Positions 1 through 9,201 are shown, numbered from the stretch's first letter. The stretch is 33,120 nt of DNA from Acidimicrobiaceae bacterium (GCA_003133545.1 PKYA01000196.1:1-33120); one strand, 5' to 3'. Notes: generated from the letters alone by a model not told the origin. Numbers and translations: made by a program.

Positions 1-2910
1 CCCGTCGAGGTCGAGGTGGAGAAGAGGCTGGGCATCACGGGCAAGAAGCAGATAGAGGATGAAATCGGCATCGCCGAGTTCGTTCGCCTCTGTCGCGAGT
101 CGGTCTACACCTATGTCGACGAGTTCACCCGCTTGACCACCCGCATCGGGTACTGGCTCGACACGGATGCGGCCTACTGGACGCTCGATCCGACCTACAT
201 CGAGTCAGTCTGGTGGCACCTGCGCCAACTCTTCGACCAGGGTCTCCTCTACGAGGATCTCAAGGTCGTCCCCTACTGCCCCCGCTGCGGGACGGCGCTG
301 TCGAGCCACGAACTGGGCCAGCCCGGTGTCTACAGCGACGAAGAGGACGAGTCGGCCTACGTGCGATTCCCGATCACGGACCCGGAGCCGGCGGTGCTCG
401 GTGCGGCCCAAGCGCTGGCCGTCTGGACCACCACGCCGTGGACGCTGCTGTCCAACACCGGGGTGGCGGTGAACCCGGACCTCACCTATGCCGTCGTGGA
501 CGGGTTGGTCATGGCCGAGGACCTGGTCGACGACGTGCTGGGCGAGGGCGCACGTGCCCGCATCAGCGGGCGCATCGCCGGCAGCGCCTTGGTGGGCCTG
601 CGCTACCAGCGTCCCTTCGACGATCTGGCGCCGCCCCCCGGGGCCGACGGCTGGCGCGTGGTCCCGGCCGGTTACGTGACAACCGAAGAGGGGACGGGGC
701 TCGTGCACCTGGCCCCTGCCTTCGGTGAGATCGACCGCCAGATCGGGCGCGACAACGGGCTCCCGTCGTTGAATCCGGTGGGGCCTGACGGCCGCTTCAC
801 CGAGGACATCCCGTGGCTGGCCGGCCAGGCGGTGCGCGTCGCCAACACCGTCATCAACGATCGGCTGGAGGCGTCGGGCCTCCTGCTGCGGCGCTATCCC
901 TATGTGCACTCGTACCCGCATTGCTGGAGATGCGGTACCCCCCTTATCTATTGGGGCAAGCCGAGTTGGTACGTCGCCACCTCCACCCGCAAGGACGACC
1001 TGCTGGCCGCTAATGCGACCATCGACTGGCACCCGGCCTACATCCGCGACGGCCGCTTCGGTGAGTGGCTGTCCAACAACGTCGACTGGGCGCTCTCCCG
1101 TGACCGCTACTGGGGCACCCCGCTGCCGATCTGGCGCTGTGCGCACGGCCACACCCATTGCGTCGGCTCGCTGGCCGAACTGTCGTCGCTGTGTGGCCGC
1201 GACGTGACCGGCATCGACCCCCACCGGCCGGTCATCGATGAGGTGGAATTCGCCTGCCCCGAGTGCGCCACCGACGGGCTGCCGGACGAGGACACGACAG
1301 CGCGGCGGGTGGCGCCCGTCATCGATGCCTGGTTCGACTCGGGCTCGATGCCGGCGGCCCAGGTGGGCTATCCCCACGTCGCGGGATCGGCGGAGGCGTT
1401 CTCCTTCCCGGCCGATTTCATCTCCGAGGCGATCGACCAGACGCGGGGCTGGTTCTACTCCTTGTTGGCCGTCAACACCCTGGTGTTCGGCCAGAGCCCG
1501 TACACGCACGTGGTCTGCCTGGGACACATCATCGACGCTGACGGCCGCAAGATGTCCAAGTCACTGGGCAACATCATCGATCCCTGGACCATTCTCGACA
1601 CCAGGGGAGCGGATGCCCTGCGGTGGTGGATGTTCAGCCAGGGCTCACCTTGGACGCCCACGCGCGCCAGCCTGGGTGCCATCGACACGGCACTGCGCGA
1701 CATGCTGCTCAAGCTGTGGAACACGTTCAGCTTCTTCACCACGTATGCCTCGTTGAACGGCTTCGACCCGTCCGACCCTGGGGTGCCGCCACTGGCGGAG
1801 CGGGGCGAGCTCGACCGCTGGATCCTGTCCCGTCTGGCCAGCACCGGCGTCACGATGACCACGGCGCTCGAGGGCTACGAGCCGCTCGACGCCGCCTCCG
1901 CGCTGGGCGCCTTGGTCGACGACCTCTCCAACTGGTACGTGCGCCGGAGCCGCCGCCGTTTCTGGCGCACCGACCCCGACGCTCCTCCGGGGGACACACT
2001 CAGCGCCCAGGCGACGCTGCACGAGGCGCTGCGCGCCATTGCGCTCTTGCTGGCTCCCTTCTGCCCATTCGTCGCCGATGTCGTGTGGCGCGCGCTGTGT
2101 GGGGCCGATGCGAGCCAGTCGGTGCATCTGGCTGACTGGCCCGCATTCGGAGAGGACATGGTCGACCGCGATCTCGAGGCGCAGATGGACCTGGCTCGCC
2201 GCCTCACCTCCCTCGGGCGCGCCGCCCGCAGCGAGGCCGGGGTAAGGGTGCGCCAGCCCCTCTCGCGGGCCCTCGTCTTCCTGCCGTCGGGCGCACCCCC
2301 GATCCTCTATGACATCGTCGCCGAGGAGCTCAACGTCGACGAGATCGACGTGGCCGACGAGCTGAGCGAGGTGCTCGAGTTCGAACTGTCCGCCAATTTC
2401 CGCACGCTCGGACCACGCCTGCTGGACCGGGCGAAGGACGTGCGACCGGCTCTGGCCGCGCTCGACAGTGCCGCTGCCGCAGCGGCGCTCGAAGCCGGGG
2501 AGCCGATCACGGTCGACCTGCCGGGAGGGGCGGTGGAGCTCGGTCCCGATGACGTGCAGCTGCGGATCCGCGGGCAGCAGGGATTTGCCGTCTCGCGCGA
2601 GGGGGGAGAGGTGGTGGCGCTCGACCTGACGCTCGACGAATCCCTCCGCCACCGCGGCCTGGCTCGTGAAGTGGTCAGGCTGGTGCAGGAGTTACGAAAG
2701 AGCAGTGGGCTCGACGTGTCCGACCGCATCCACCTCCACTTCGTGGGGCTGGATATGTTGGTGGGGCATTTCGATTACATCGCCCGCGAGGTCCTGGCGG
2801 TGGACATCGTGATCGGCCCGGGCGAGGGCGAGGGCACCCCGTTGGAGCTGGAGACCGAAGAGGGCAGGTTCACGGCGCGCGTCTGGTTGCGCAAGGCCGA
2901 GGGCGCGTAG
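1..2910 (+). CDS. ileS: isoleucyl-tRNA synthetase, 5' truncated by the window edge
   Basis: Frame is open from base 1 (PVEVEVEKRLGITGKKQIE...); contains WTTTPWTLLSNT, DQTRGWFYSLL, KMSKSLGN and an anticodon-binding C-terminal domain; TAG at 2908-2910. Confidence 0.96.
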   Translation, partial: PVEVEVEKRLGITGKKQIEDEIGIAEFVRLCRESVYTYVDEFTRLTTRIGYWLDTDAAYWTLDPTYIESVWWHLRQLFDQGLLYEDLKVVPYCPRCGTALSSHELGQPGVYSDEEDESAYVRFPITDPEPAVLGAAQALAVWTTTPWTLLSNTGVAVNPDLTYAVVDGLVMAEDLVDDVLGEGARARISGRIAGSALVGLRYQRPFDDLAPPPGADGWRVVPAGYVTTEEGTGLVHLAPAFGEIDRQIGRDNGLPSLNPVGPDGRFTEDIPWLAGQAVRVANTVINDRLEASGLLLRRYPYVHSYPHCWRCGTPLIYWGKPSWYVATSTRKDDLLAANATIDWHPAYIRDGRFGEWLSNNVDWALSRDRYWGTPLPIWRCAHGHTHCVGSLAELSSLCGRDVTGIDPHRPVIDEVEFACPECATDGLPDEDTTARRVAPVIDAWFDSGSMPAAQVGYPHVAGSAEAFSFPADFISEAIDQTRGWFYSLLAVNTLVFGQSPYTHVVCLGHIIDADGRKMSKSLGNIIDPWTILDTRGADALRWWMFSQGSPWTPTRASLGAIDTALRDMLLKLWNTFSFFTTYASLNGFDPSDPGVPPLAERGELDRWILSRLASTGVTMTTALEGYEPLDAASALGALVDDLSNWYVRRSRRRFWRTDPDAPPGDTLSAQATLHEALRAIALLLAPFCPFVADVVWRALCGADASQSVHLADWPAFGEDMVDRDLEAQMDLARRLTSLGRAARSEAGVRVRQPLSRALVFLPSGAPPILYDIVAEELNVDEIDVADELSEVLEFELSANFRTLGPRLLDRAKDVRPALAALDSAAAAAALEAGEPITVDLPGGAVELGPDDVQLRIRGQQGFAVSREGGEVVALDLTLDESLRHRGLAREVVRLVQELRKSSGLDVSDRIHLHFVGLDMLVGHFDYIAREVLAVDIVIGPGEGEGTPLELETEEGRFTARVWLRKAEGA

Positions 2911-2925
2911 CTCGCGGCTCAGTGC

Positions 2926-2939
2926 CGGCGCTGGCGCCG
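2926..2939. terminator. GC hairpin between convergent ileS and marR
   Basis: CGGCGC-TG-GCGCCG perfect inverted repeat just after the ileS stop; no T tract. Confidence 0.35.
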
Positions 2940-2957
2940 ACAGGCTCGCCGACGCGC

Positions 2958-3479
2958 TCAGCAGCCCGGGCGCGCCAACTTGGAGAGGGCAACGGTCAGC
3001 GCGGCGCGGTCCTTGTCGTCCAGGGGTGCCATCAGGTGCCGGTCAATGCCCTCGATGTGCGCGGCGATCGCCCGGCCGAGCGTGGACCGACCGGTGGGCG
3101 TCAGCACGACGTGGACGCTGCGACGATCCGAAGGGCAGTTCTGGCGGGCCACCATTCCGGCCTCCACCATCCGGTCCACCAACCGGGTGACCCCACCGGT
3201 GGTCAGCGCTACCTCGGTGCTCAGCTTGCTCATGGTGAGCCGTCCCTCGGGTGCCGCGCCGATGTGCAGGAGCACGTCGAACCAGACCATCGGGATGCCG
3301 ACGGACTCCTCGAGCTCGCGCCCCAGCAGGTAGGAGAGCCGGCGCTGCGCGCCCACCAGCAGGCCCATGAGCCGCAGGCGCCCGTCGTCGATGCCCGCCA
3401 GGATCTCGCACGTGCCGCCCACGGCGCGAGCGTCGTCGTGTACCGCATCGCCCTGCTCGGGGAAAGTCGCAGTGCTCAT
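2958..3479 (-). CDS. MarR-family transcriptional regulator
   Basis: 173 aa; winged-helix signature ...LTMSKLSTEVALTTGGVTRLVDRMVEAGMVARQNCPSDRRSVHVVLTPTGR; SD-like GAGGGAG upstream of the ATG. Confidence 0.92.
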   Translation of the reverse strand: MSTATFPEQGDAVHDDARAVGGTCEILAGIDDGRLRLMGLLVGAQRRLSYLLGRELEESVGIPMVWFDVLLHIGAAPEGRLTMSKLSTEVALTTGGVTRLVDRMVEAGMVARQNCPSDRRSVHVVLTPTGRSTLGRAIAAHIEGIDRHLMAPLDDKDRAALTVALSKLARPGC

Positions 3480-3505
3480 ATCGCTCCCTCAATCTGCACG
3501 ATCGT

Positions 3506-3521
3506 ACCACGCAACCGTGGT
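3506..3521. promoter_or_regulatory. 16-bp palindrome ACCACG-CAAC-CGTGGT upstream of marR, next to a candidate minus-strand -10 (TACGAT, 3506-3501)
   Basis: Perfect 6-bp arms read directly. Confidence 0.4.
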
Positions 3522-3543
3522 TACCTGATTGCGGAGTATCTGT

Positions 3544-3573
3544 TTGACAAGTATCTGTTTAATCAGATACTAT
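3544..3573 (+). promoter_or_regulatory. yceI promoter TTGACA-N18-TACTAT with a 22-bp operator-like palindrome AGTATCTG-TTTAAT-CAGATACT (3550-3571) in the spacer
   Basis: -35 at 3544-3549, -10 at 3568-3573; perfect 8-bp arms; extra direct half-site AGTATCTGTTT at 3535-3545. Confidence 0.75.
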
Positions 3574-3612
3574 CGCATCAACAAAGTACGCACCACCCCT
3601 AAGGAGGCCCAA

Positions 3613-4164
3613 ATGGCTATAATCACCCAGCCCAAAGTCGGCACGTACGCTATCGACCCTGCGCACACAGAGGTCGGGTTCGTAGCCCGCCACCTGGTGG
3701 GCACCAAGGTGCGTGGCCGTTTCGCCGAATTCTCCGGCGCGTTCACCGTGGCCGAGAACCCCGAGGATTCCACACTGGAGGCAGAGGTAAAGGCCGCCAG
3801 CATCCACACCAACCAGAACATGCGTGATGACCACCTGCGCACGAACGACTTCTTGGACGTCGAGAACCACCCGACCCTCACCCTGAAGAGCACCGGCCTC
3901 AAGAAGGTGAGTGACACGGACTGGAAGCTGTCCACCGACCTCACCATCCGTGGCGTCACCAAGCCGGTGGAGTTCGACCTGGAGTACCTGGGCGAAGGCC
4001 CCGCCATGGCCGAGGGCAAGTCAGTCGTGGCGTTCTCCGCCGTCGGCGAGATCGACCGGCGCGACTTCGGGGTGACCTTCAACCACGCGCTGCTCGACGG
4101 CAGTGTCGTCGTCGGCAACAAGGTCAAGATCGAGCTGGAAGTCGAAGCCGGCCTGGCCGAGTAG
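3613..4164 (+). CDS. YceI-family protein
   Basis: MAIITQPKVGTYAIDPAHTEVGFVARHLVGTKVRGRFAEFSGAF... typical YceI; SD AAGGAGG at 3601-3607. Confidence 0.95.
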   Translation: MAIITQPKVGTYAIDPAHTEVGFVARHLVGTKVRGRFAEFSGAFTVAENPEDSTLEAEVKAASIHTNQNMRDDHLRTNDFLDVENHPTLTLKSTGLKKVSDTDWKLSTDLTIRGVTKPVEFDLEYLGEGPAMAEGKSVVAFSAVGEIDRRDFGVTFNHALLDGSVVVGNKVKIELEVEAGLAE

Positions 4165-4172
4165 GTCAAGAA

Positions 4173-4191
4173 CGCGCCGGCTGACGGCGCG
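4173..4191 (+). terminator. GC-rich hairpin after yceI
   Basis: CGCGCC-GGCTGAC-GGCGCG inverted repeat; no clear T tract. Confidence 0.35.
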
Positions 4192-4245
4192 CCGGCCCAC
4201 GATGGGTGGGTCGGGCGCCGTGCGCCGGGGTTACGCTTCGGCGGC

Positions 4246-5916
4246 ATGCGGACCACGTCGGTGCCGACCCTGCCGGCCGCCGCGCCCACGCCCTTGCGGG
4301 CCGTGGCCGAGGCGGGCCCGGAAGAGAGCTATGCGCTCGCGGTCGATCTGGGTACCGGCGGGCCCAAGGTGGCCGTCATCTCGGCCCGGGGCCGGATCGC
4401 CGCCCACGCCTTCGAGAAGGTCGGCATCGCGCTGGGTGACGACGGGGCGGCCGAACAGGAGCCCGAGGAGTGGTGGCGGGCCATCGTCGCCGCGGGCCGG
4501 CGCGCCCTGGCGGAGAGCGGCGTGGCGCCCGAGCGAGTCGTCGGTGTCGGCTGCACGGCGCAGTGGTCCGGCACGGTCGCGGTGGGGGAAGACGGTCGCG
4601 CCATCGGCCCCTCCATCATCTGGCTGGATTCCCGCGGGGCCGGCGCAGTCACGCGTGTGGTGCGGGGGGCGCTGAACGTCCAGGGCTACTCCGCTCCGAA
4701 ACTCGCCCGCTGGGTGCGCCGCACCGGGGGCATTCCGAGCCTGTCCGGCAAGGACCCGGTAGGCCACATCCACTTCCTGCGCGAGGAACGCCAAGACGTC
4801 TACAGCGCCACGGCCGTCTTTCTCGAGCCCGTGGACTATCTCGGCCTGCGCCTGACCGGCTTGGCCCGGGCGTCGCACGACTCCATCACCCTGCACTGGG
4901 TCACCGACAACCGGGACATCGATGCCATCGCGTACGACGACAGCCTCCTCGAGATGGCGGGGCTCGAGAGAAGGACCCTGCCCGAACTCGTGCCCACCGG
5001 AAGTGTCCTCGGCGGGTTGACGCCGGCCGCGGCGGCCGAGCTCGGCCTCCTGGCCGGCACCCCTGTCGTGGCCGGCACCGGGGACCTGCACTCGGCGGCT
5101 GTCGGGTCGGGTGCGGTGGATGACTTCGCCGGGCACCTCTACATCGGGACCTCCAGCTGGATCAGCTGCCATGTCCCTTTCAAGAAGACGGACGCGTTGA
5201 CCAACATCGCTTCGATCCCCTCGGGCCTTCCCGGGCGCTACCTCGTGGCGGACGAGCACGAGACGGGAGGGGCCTGCCTGACCTGGTTACGGGACAACCT
5301 GCTCTTCCCGAGGGACGCGCTCGACGCCGGCGCCACGGTGCCCGACGACGCCTTCGCGTTGCTCAACGAGACCGCCGCCGGTGTCGCCCCCGGTGCCCGC
5401 GGGATCCTGTTCACCCCATGGTTGAACGGGGAGCGATCCCCGGTCGACGACCACACCATCCGCGGGGGCTTTCACAACATCTCGCTCTCGTCCACCCGCG
5501 CCGACATGGTGCGGGCCGTCTTCGAGGGCGTCGCCCTCAATTCGGCCTGGTTGCTCGGCGCCGTGGAGAAGTACACCAAGAGGCGTTTCGCCTCCCTCGC
5601 GTTCGTGGGCGGTGGCGCCAACTCGGACCTGTGGTCACAGATCCATGCCGACGTGATGGGACGGACCATCAGCCAGATCGCCGACCCGGTGCTGGCCAAC
5701 GTGCGGGGGGCCGGCCTTCTCACGCACCGTGCGCTGGGTCACCTGACCCTGGCCGACGTCCCCGCCATGGTGGCGGTGAAGGCCGTCTACACGCCCGACG
5801 AAGCGGCAAGCGCCGTCTATGCACCCCTCCTCAAGGAGTTCGTCAACCTTTATGAGAAGACGAAGGGCATCCACAAACGGTTGAACGGCGCCCGCGTGAG
5901 CGGGCACGGGGCCTGA
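4246..5916 (+). CDS. FGGY-family carbohydrate kinase (xylulokinase-like)
   Basis: LAVDLGTGGPKVAVI, GVGCTAQWSGTVAV, VVAGTGDLHSAAVGSGAV, FVGGGANSDLWSQIHADVMG motifs. Confidence 0.9.
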   Translation: MRTTSVPTLPAAAPTPLRAVAEAGPEESYALAVDLGTGGPKVAVISARGRIAAHAFEKVGIALGDDGAAEQEPEEWWRAIVAAGRRALAESGVAPERVVGVGCTAQWSGTVAVGEDGRAIGPSIIWLDSRGAGAVTRVVRGALNVQGYSAPKLARWVRRTGGIPSLSGKDPVGHIHFLREERQDVYSATAVFLEPVDYLGLRLTGLARASHDSITLHWVTDNRDIDAIAYDDSLLEMAGLERRTLPELVPTGSVLGGLTPAAAAELGLLAGTPVVAGTGDLHSAAVGSGAVDDFAGHLYIGTSSWISCHVPFKKTDALTNIASIPSGLPGRYLVADEHETGGACLTWLRDNLLFPRDALDAGATVPDDAFALLNETAAGVAPGARGILFTPWLNGERSPVDDHTIRGGFHNISLSSTRADMVRAVFEGVALNSAWLLGAVEKYTKRRFASLAFVGGGANSDLWSQIHADVMGRTISQIADPVLANVRGAGLLTHRALGHLTLADVPAMVAVKAVYTPDEAASAVYAPLLKEFVNLYEKTKGIHKRLNGARVSGHGA

Positions 5917-5922
5917 GGCGCC

Positions 5923-5948
5923 CGCGCCGCGCCCGTACGCACGGCGCG
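5923..5948. terminator. hairpin between convergent kinase and fkbM-like genes
   Basis: CGCGCCG (5923-5929) and CGGCGCG (5942-5948), perfect 7-bp arms. Confidence 0.4.
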
Positions 5949-5952
5949 ACCT

Positions 5953-6990
5953 TCAGCCGCCGGGAGGGAGCAGGAGCAGGTCCTCTATCTGCAGCGGGTC
6001 CTTCCAGGCCCCCAGGAGCTCGCTCGCCGAAGTGGGGGGGTCGGGGTGGCCCGTCTCGCGGTTGAGGAGCGAGATGCGGTAGCCGAGCGCCTCGAACCCG
6101 GCGAGGTACTCCGCCCCGCTGAGGCCCGACACCCGCGGCAGCATCTCGAGGCTGAGCTCGGTGGCCACGACCGGCCGCCAGGTCTCGAGCAGGCGCTGGG
6201 CCCCGGCCACCACCCGGCCTTCGGCCCCTTCCACATCGATCTTCAAGAAATGGACGGGTCCCTCGACGAGATCGTCGAGGGCGAACGTGGGCACGATCTC
6301 GCTCCAACCCGACGCCAGGCTGGTGGCGTCCTCGGCCACCAGCCCCGCGTTCGAGCCGAAGTGCCCCGACAGGTTCGACCAACCCCGGGACCGGTCGAGT
6401 GCCAACGGGAGCACCTCCACGTTGTGGGCCTGGTTGGCCTCGACGGAGAGGAGGATGAGCCGGCAGTTCTCCGAGCTCGGCTCAATCGCCACGACGCGGC
6501 CGGCCGCGCCCACGAGCACGGAGGCCAGCATGGTGTACAGCCCGACGTTGGCCCCCACGTCGACCACCGTCATGCCCGGCCGGCAGAACTGGCGGAACAC
6601 CGGGATCAGGTGTGCCTCGTAGTTGCCGTTGAGCAGAGGCTGGGACACCGCACCGTCGTCGCGGTCGAGGCACAGGGTCACCCCTTCGTCGATGCGGTGC
6701 CTGATGATGTCGTCGGGGCCGAAGCGGATGCTCATTGGTGACGGCGAGAACTGACGGTCGATGGTGCTCAGTATCTGCCGCAAGCCGTGCAGGTCGAAGA
6801 CGGCGTCGCCCACCAGCCCGTGCGCGTGCGCATGCAGATCGGCGGGATCCCGCGTCGGGTAGAGCATCCCGAGCGCCCCGTCGACGGCGATCGCGCCGGC
6901 CGGCACGCCGTCCGTGGGCGAGCCGGCCGCCCGATCGGTCCCGCCGAGGAGGGAGATGAGCTTGCGGCGCAGGCGGCGGGGTAGGCGCAC
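5953..6990 (-). CDS. FkbM-family SAM-dependent methyltransferase
   Basis: MTVVDVGANVGLYTMLASVLVGAAGRVVAIEPSSENC..., FLKIDVEGAEGRVVAGA; GTG at 6990 overlaps the upstream stop (TAGTG). The longer 608-aa ORF is an artefact of open frame. Confidence 0.88.
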   Translation of the reverse strand: MRLPRRLRRKLISLLGGTDRAAGSPTDGVPAGAIAVDGALGMLYPTRDPADLHAHAHGLVGDAVFDLHGLRQILSTIDRQFSPSPMSIRFGPDDIIRHRIDEGVTLCLDRDDGAVSQPLLNGNYEAHLIPVFRQFCRPGMTVVDVGANVGLYTMLASVLVGAAGRVVAIEPSSENCRLILLSVEANQAHNVEVLPLALDRSRGWSNLSGHFGSNAGLVAEDATSLASGWSEIVPTFALDDLVEGPVHFLKIDVEGAEGRVVAGAQRLLETWRPVVATELSLEMLPRVSGLSGAEYLAGFEALGYRISLLNRETGHPDPPTSASELLGAWKDPLQIEDLLLLPPGG

Positions 6991-8348
6991 TAGATCCTTT
7001 CGAAGTTGCGCGCCAGCTCCCAGTCCGACACGTGCCGGTTGGCCGCCTCCCACTCTTGTTGCGCGGTGTTGAGCAGGTGGTGGTGGACGTCGGGACCGAA
7101 CGCCTCGGCGGCCACCTCCGAGCCCGCCAGCTCGGCGATGGCCTCCACGAGGGTGGAGGGGATCCGGGGCACATCGGCCGCTGTGTAGGCGTTCGTCGGG
7201 TAGGCCTCGGGCAGCTCGAGCTCGTGATCGATCCCATAGAGGCCGGCCGCGATGCAGGCGGCCACCACCAGGTACGGGTTGACGTCGGCCCCCGGCACCC
7301 GGCTCTCGATCCGCCGCCCGGCGCCGTGTCCCACCACGCGGAAGCCGCAGGTGCGGTTGTCCTCCCCCCACACCACCGCCGTGGGCGCCCAGCTCCCGGG
7401 CACGTAGCGCCGGTACGAGTTCAGCGTGGGAGCGGCGCACCAGGCCAGCTGGCGGGCGGCGTGGAGCTGCCCGGCGAGAAAGCGGCGCCCCACGGTGGAG
7501 AGGCCGGTGGCGTGCGCGGCGTCGGCCATCAGGGGCTCGCCCGTGGTGCTGTCCCACAAGCTGTTGTGCACGTGGCACGACGAGCCGACATCGTCCATGG
7601 TCCACTTGGCCATGAACGTGGCGGCGCGCCCCTCTTGGGCGGCGATCTCCTTGATCCCGTTCTTGAAGACGAGGTGCCGATCCGCCGTCTCGAGCGCGCC
7701 GGCGTAGGTCACGTTCACCTCGTGCTGGCCGCGACCGGCCTCGCCCTTGGAGAACTCCACCGGGATGTCGGCGGCGCACATCTCGTGGCGGATGCGCCGC
7801 AGGATGTACTCCTCGCGCGAGGTCTGCAGCAGCTGGTAGTCCTCAATGGTCTGCGAGTGCGGCGTCAGGCCCTTCCACCCCTTTGCGTGGGCCTCCTCGT
7901 AGGTGTCGCGGAAGAGGAAGAACTCGAGCTCGGTGGCGCTCGAGACCCGGAAGCCCCGCTCGACGGCCCGGGCGATCTGCCGGCGCAGGATCTGCCGGGG
8001 CGACACCTCCACCGGCGTCCCCGCCTCGTCGGTGAGGTCGCCGATCACCATGGCCGTGCCGGGAAGCCACGGGATGTGGCGGGCGGTGCTGAAGTCGGGA
8101 TGGGCCACGACATCCCCGTAGCCCAGGTCCCAGTTGGCGAAGCGGTAGCCCGGGAGCGGGGTCATGTCGATGTCGACGGCCAGCAGGTAGTCGCAGACCT
8201 CGATCCCGTGCTCGGCCACGTGGGCGCTGAAGAAATCAGGCGTCACCCGTTTGCCCACCGGTCGACCGTGCATGTCGGGAAAGGCCAACACGACGGTGTC
8301 GATGGATCCGTCGGCAATCCCATTGGCGATCAGCTCTTGTCCGGGCAT
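6990..8348 (-). CDS. glutamine synthetase-like (gamma-glutamyl-amine synthetase type) protein
   Basis: MPGQELIANGIADGSIDTVVLAFPDMHGRPVGKR..., ELEFFLFRDTYEEA, EAGRGQHEVN, SSCHVHNSL, NSYRRYVPGSWAP, ESRVPGADVNPYL. Confidence 0.9.
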   Translation of the reverse strand: MPGQELIANGIADGSIDTVVLAFPDMHGRPVGKRVTPDFFSAHVAEHGIEVCDYLLAVDIDMTPLPGYRFANWDLGYGDVVAHPDFSTARHIPWLPGTAMVIGDLTDEAGTPVEVSPRQILRRQIARAVERGFRVSSATELEFFLFRDTYEEAHAKGWKGLTPHSQTIEDYQLLQTSREEYILRRIRHEMCAADIPVEFSKGEAGRGQHEVNVTYAGALETADRHLVFKNGIKEIAAQEGRAATFMAKWTMDDVGSSCHVHNSLWDSTTGEPLMADAAHATGLSTVGRRFLAGQLHAARQLAWCAAPTLNSYRRYVPGSWAPTAVVWGEDNRTCGFRVVGHGAGRRIESRVPGADVNPYLVVAACIAAGLYGIDHELELPEAYPTNAYTAADVPRIPSTLVEAIAELAGSEVAAEAFGPDVHHHLLNTAQQEWEAANRHVSDWELARNFERI

Positions 8349-8403
8349 GACGCATGATGGCGTGCCTGCGGGGCAGCGTCCAACGGTTTTGTACGCTAGG
8401 ACC

Positions 8404-9201
8404 GTGCGAGCCGTCACCGACCGCGCGGGCCCGCATCAGAAAGAAGCGTCCGTGACGATCCCCCTCATCGGTATCTCCACCTACGTCGCCAACGCCGCCT
8501 GGGGGGCGTGGGAACGCCCTGCCGCGGTCCTGCCCGAGTCCTACTACGAGCTGGTGGCCGCCGCCGGCGGGCGCCCGGTGCTGCTCCCGCCGCCGCGGAG
8601 CGCCGCCGGAGGCCCGGGCTCCGGTGCCGCCGCGGTGATCGCCGCGGTCGACGGCCTGGTGCTGACGGGCGGGGGTGACGTCGACCCGGCGGCGTACGGG
8701 GAGACGCGAGAACCCGAGGTGGCCGGGGTCAACGCGATCCGGGACGACAGCGAGCGGGCGCTCCTGTCCGCTGCGCTGGAGGTCGGCCTCCCGGTGCTCG
8801 CGGTCTGCCGGGGCTGCCAGATCCTCAACGTCGAGCTCGGGGGCACGCTGCACCAGCACCTGCCCGATGTGGTGGGTAACGAGCGGCACCGTCGCGCTCC
8901 ATCGGTGTTCGGCGACGTGGAGGTCACCACCGTGCCGGGCACCGTGGTGGCATCGGTCTTCGGGAGCACGACGACAGTGCTGTGCTCACATCATCAGTCG
9001 ATCAACGTGCTGGGCACCGGCTTGGTGGCGACCGCGCACGCCGAAGACGGGGTCATCGAGGCAGTCGAGCTCCCGGACGCGCCCTTCGTGCTGGGCGTGC
9101 AGTGGCACCCCGAGGAGGGCGGCGACCAGCGACCGTTCGACGCGCTCGTCGCCGCAGCCCGCGCCCACCAGGCGCAGCGCCTGGCCATGGAGCGCGCCTG
9201 A
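8404..9201 (+). CDS. gamma-glutamyl-gamma-aminobutyrate hydrolase-like class-I glutamine amidotransferase (PuuD/peptidase C26)
   Basis: VTIPLIGISTYV..., LVLTGGGDVDPAAYGE, LAVCRGCQILNVELGGTLHQHLPD, CSHHQSINVLGTGLVATAHAEDGVIEAVE, GVQWHPEE; alternative GTG start at 8452. Confidence 0.92.
   Translation: MRAVTDRAGPHQKEASVTIPLIGISTYVANAAWGAWERPAAVLPESYYELVAAAGGRPVLLPPPRSAAGGPGSGAAAVIAAVDGLVLTGGGDVDPAAYGETREPEVAGVNAIRDDSERALLSAALEVGLPVLAVCRGCQILNVELGGTLHQHLPDVVGNERHRRAPSVFGDVEVTTVPGTVVASVFGSTTTVLCSHHQSINVLGTGLVATAHAEDGVIEAVELPDAPFVLGVQWHPEEGGDQRPFDALVAAARAHQAQRLAMERA

Noticed and set aside
205-1527. Long antisense ORF (440 aa) opposite ileS; likewise 1645..2652, 4231..5259, 10266..11621, 11576..13105, 13386..14708, 22615..24510, 27457..28695 and 29408..30889
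   Set aside because: Low-complexity Arg/Gly/Pro/Ala/His-rich translations with no family motifs; long non-coding frames are expected at high GC opposite well-supported genes.
6991-7779. N-terminal extension of the FkbM ORF (608 aa)
   Set aside because: Overlaps the well-supported GS-like gene in another frame; the GTG at 6990 with TAGTG overlap is the likely start.
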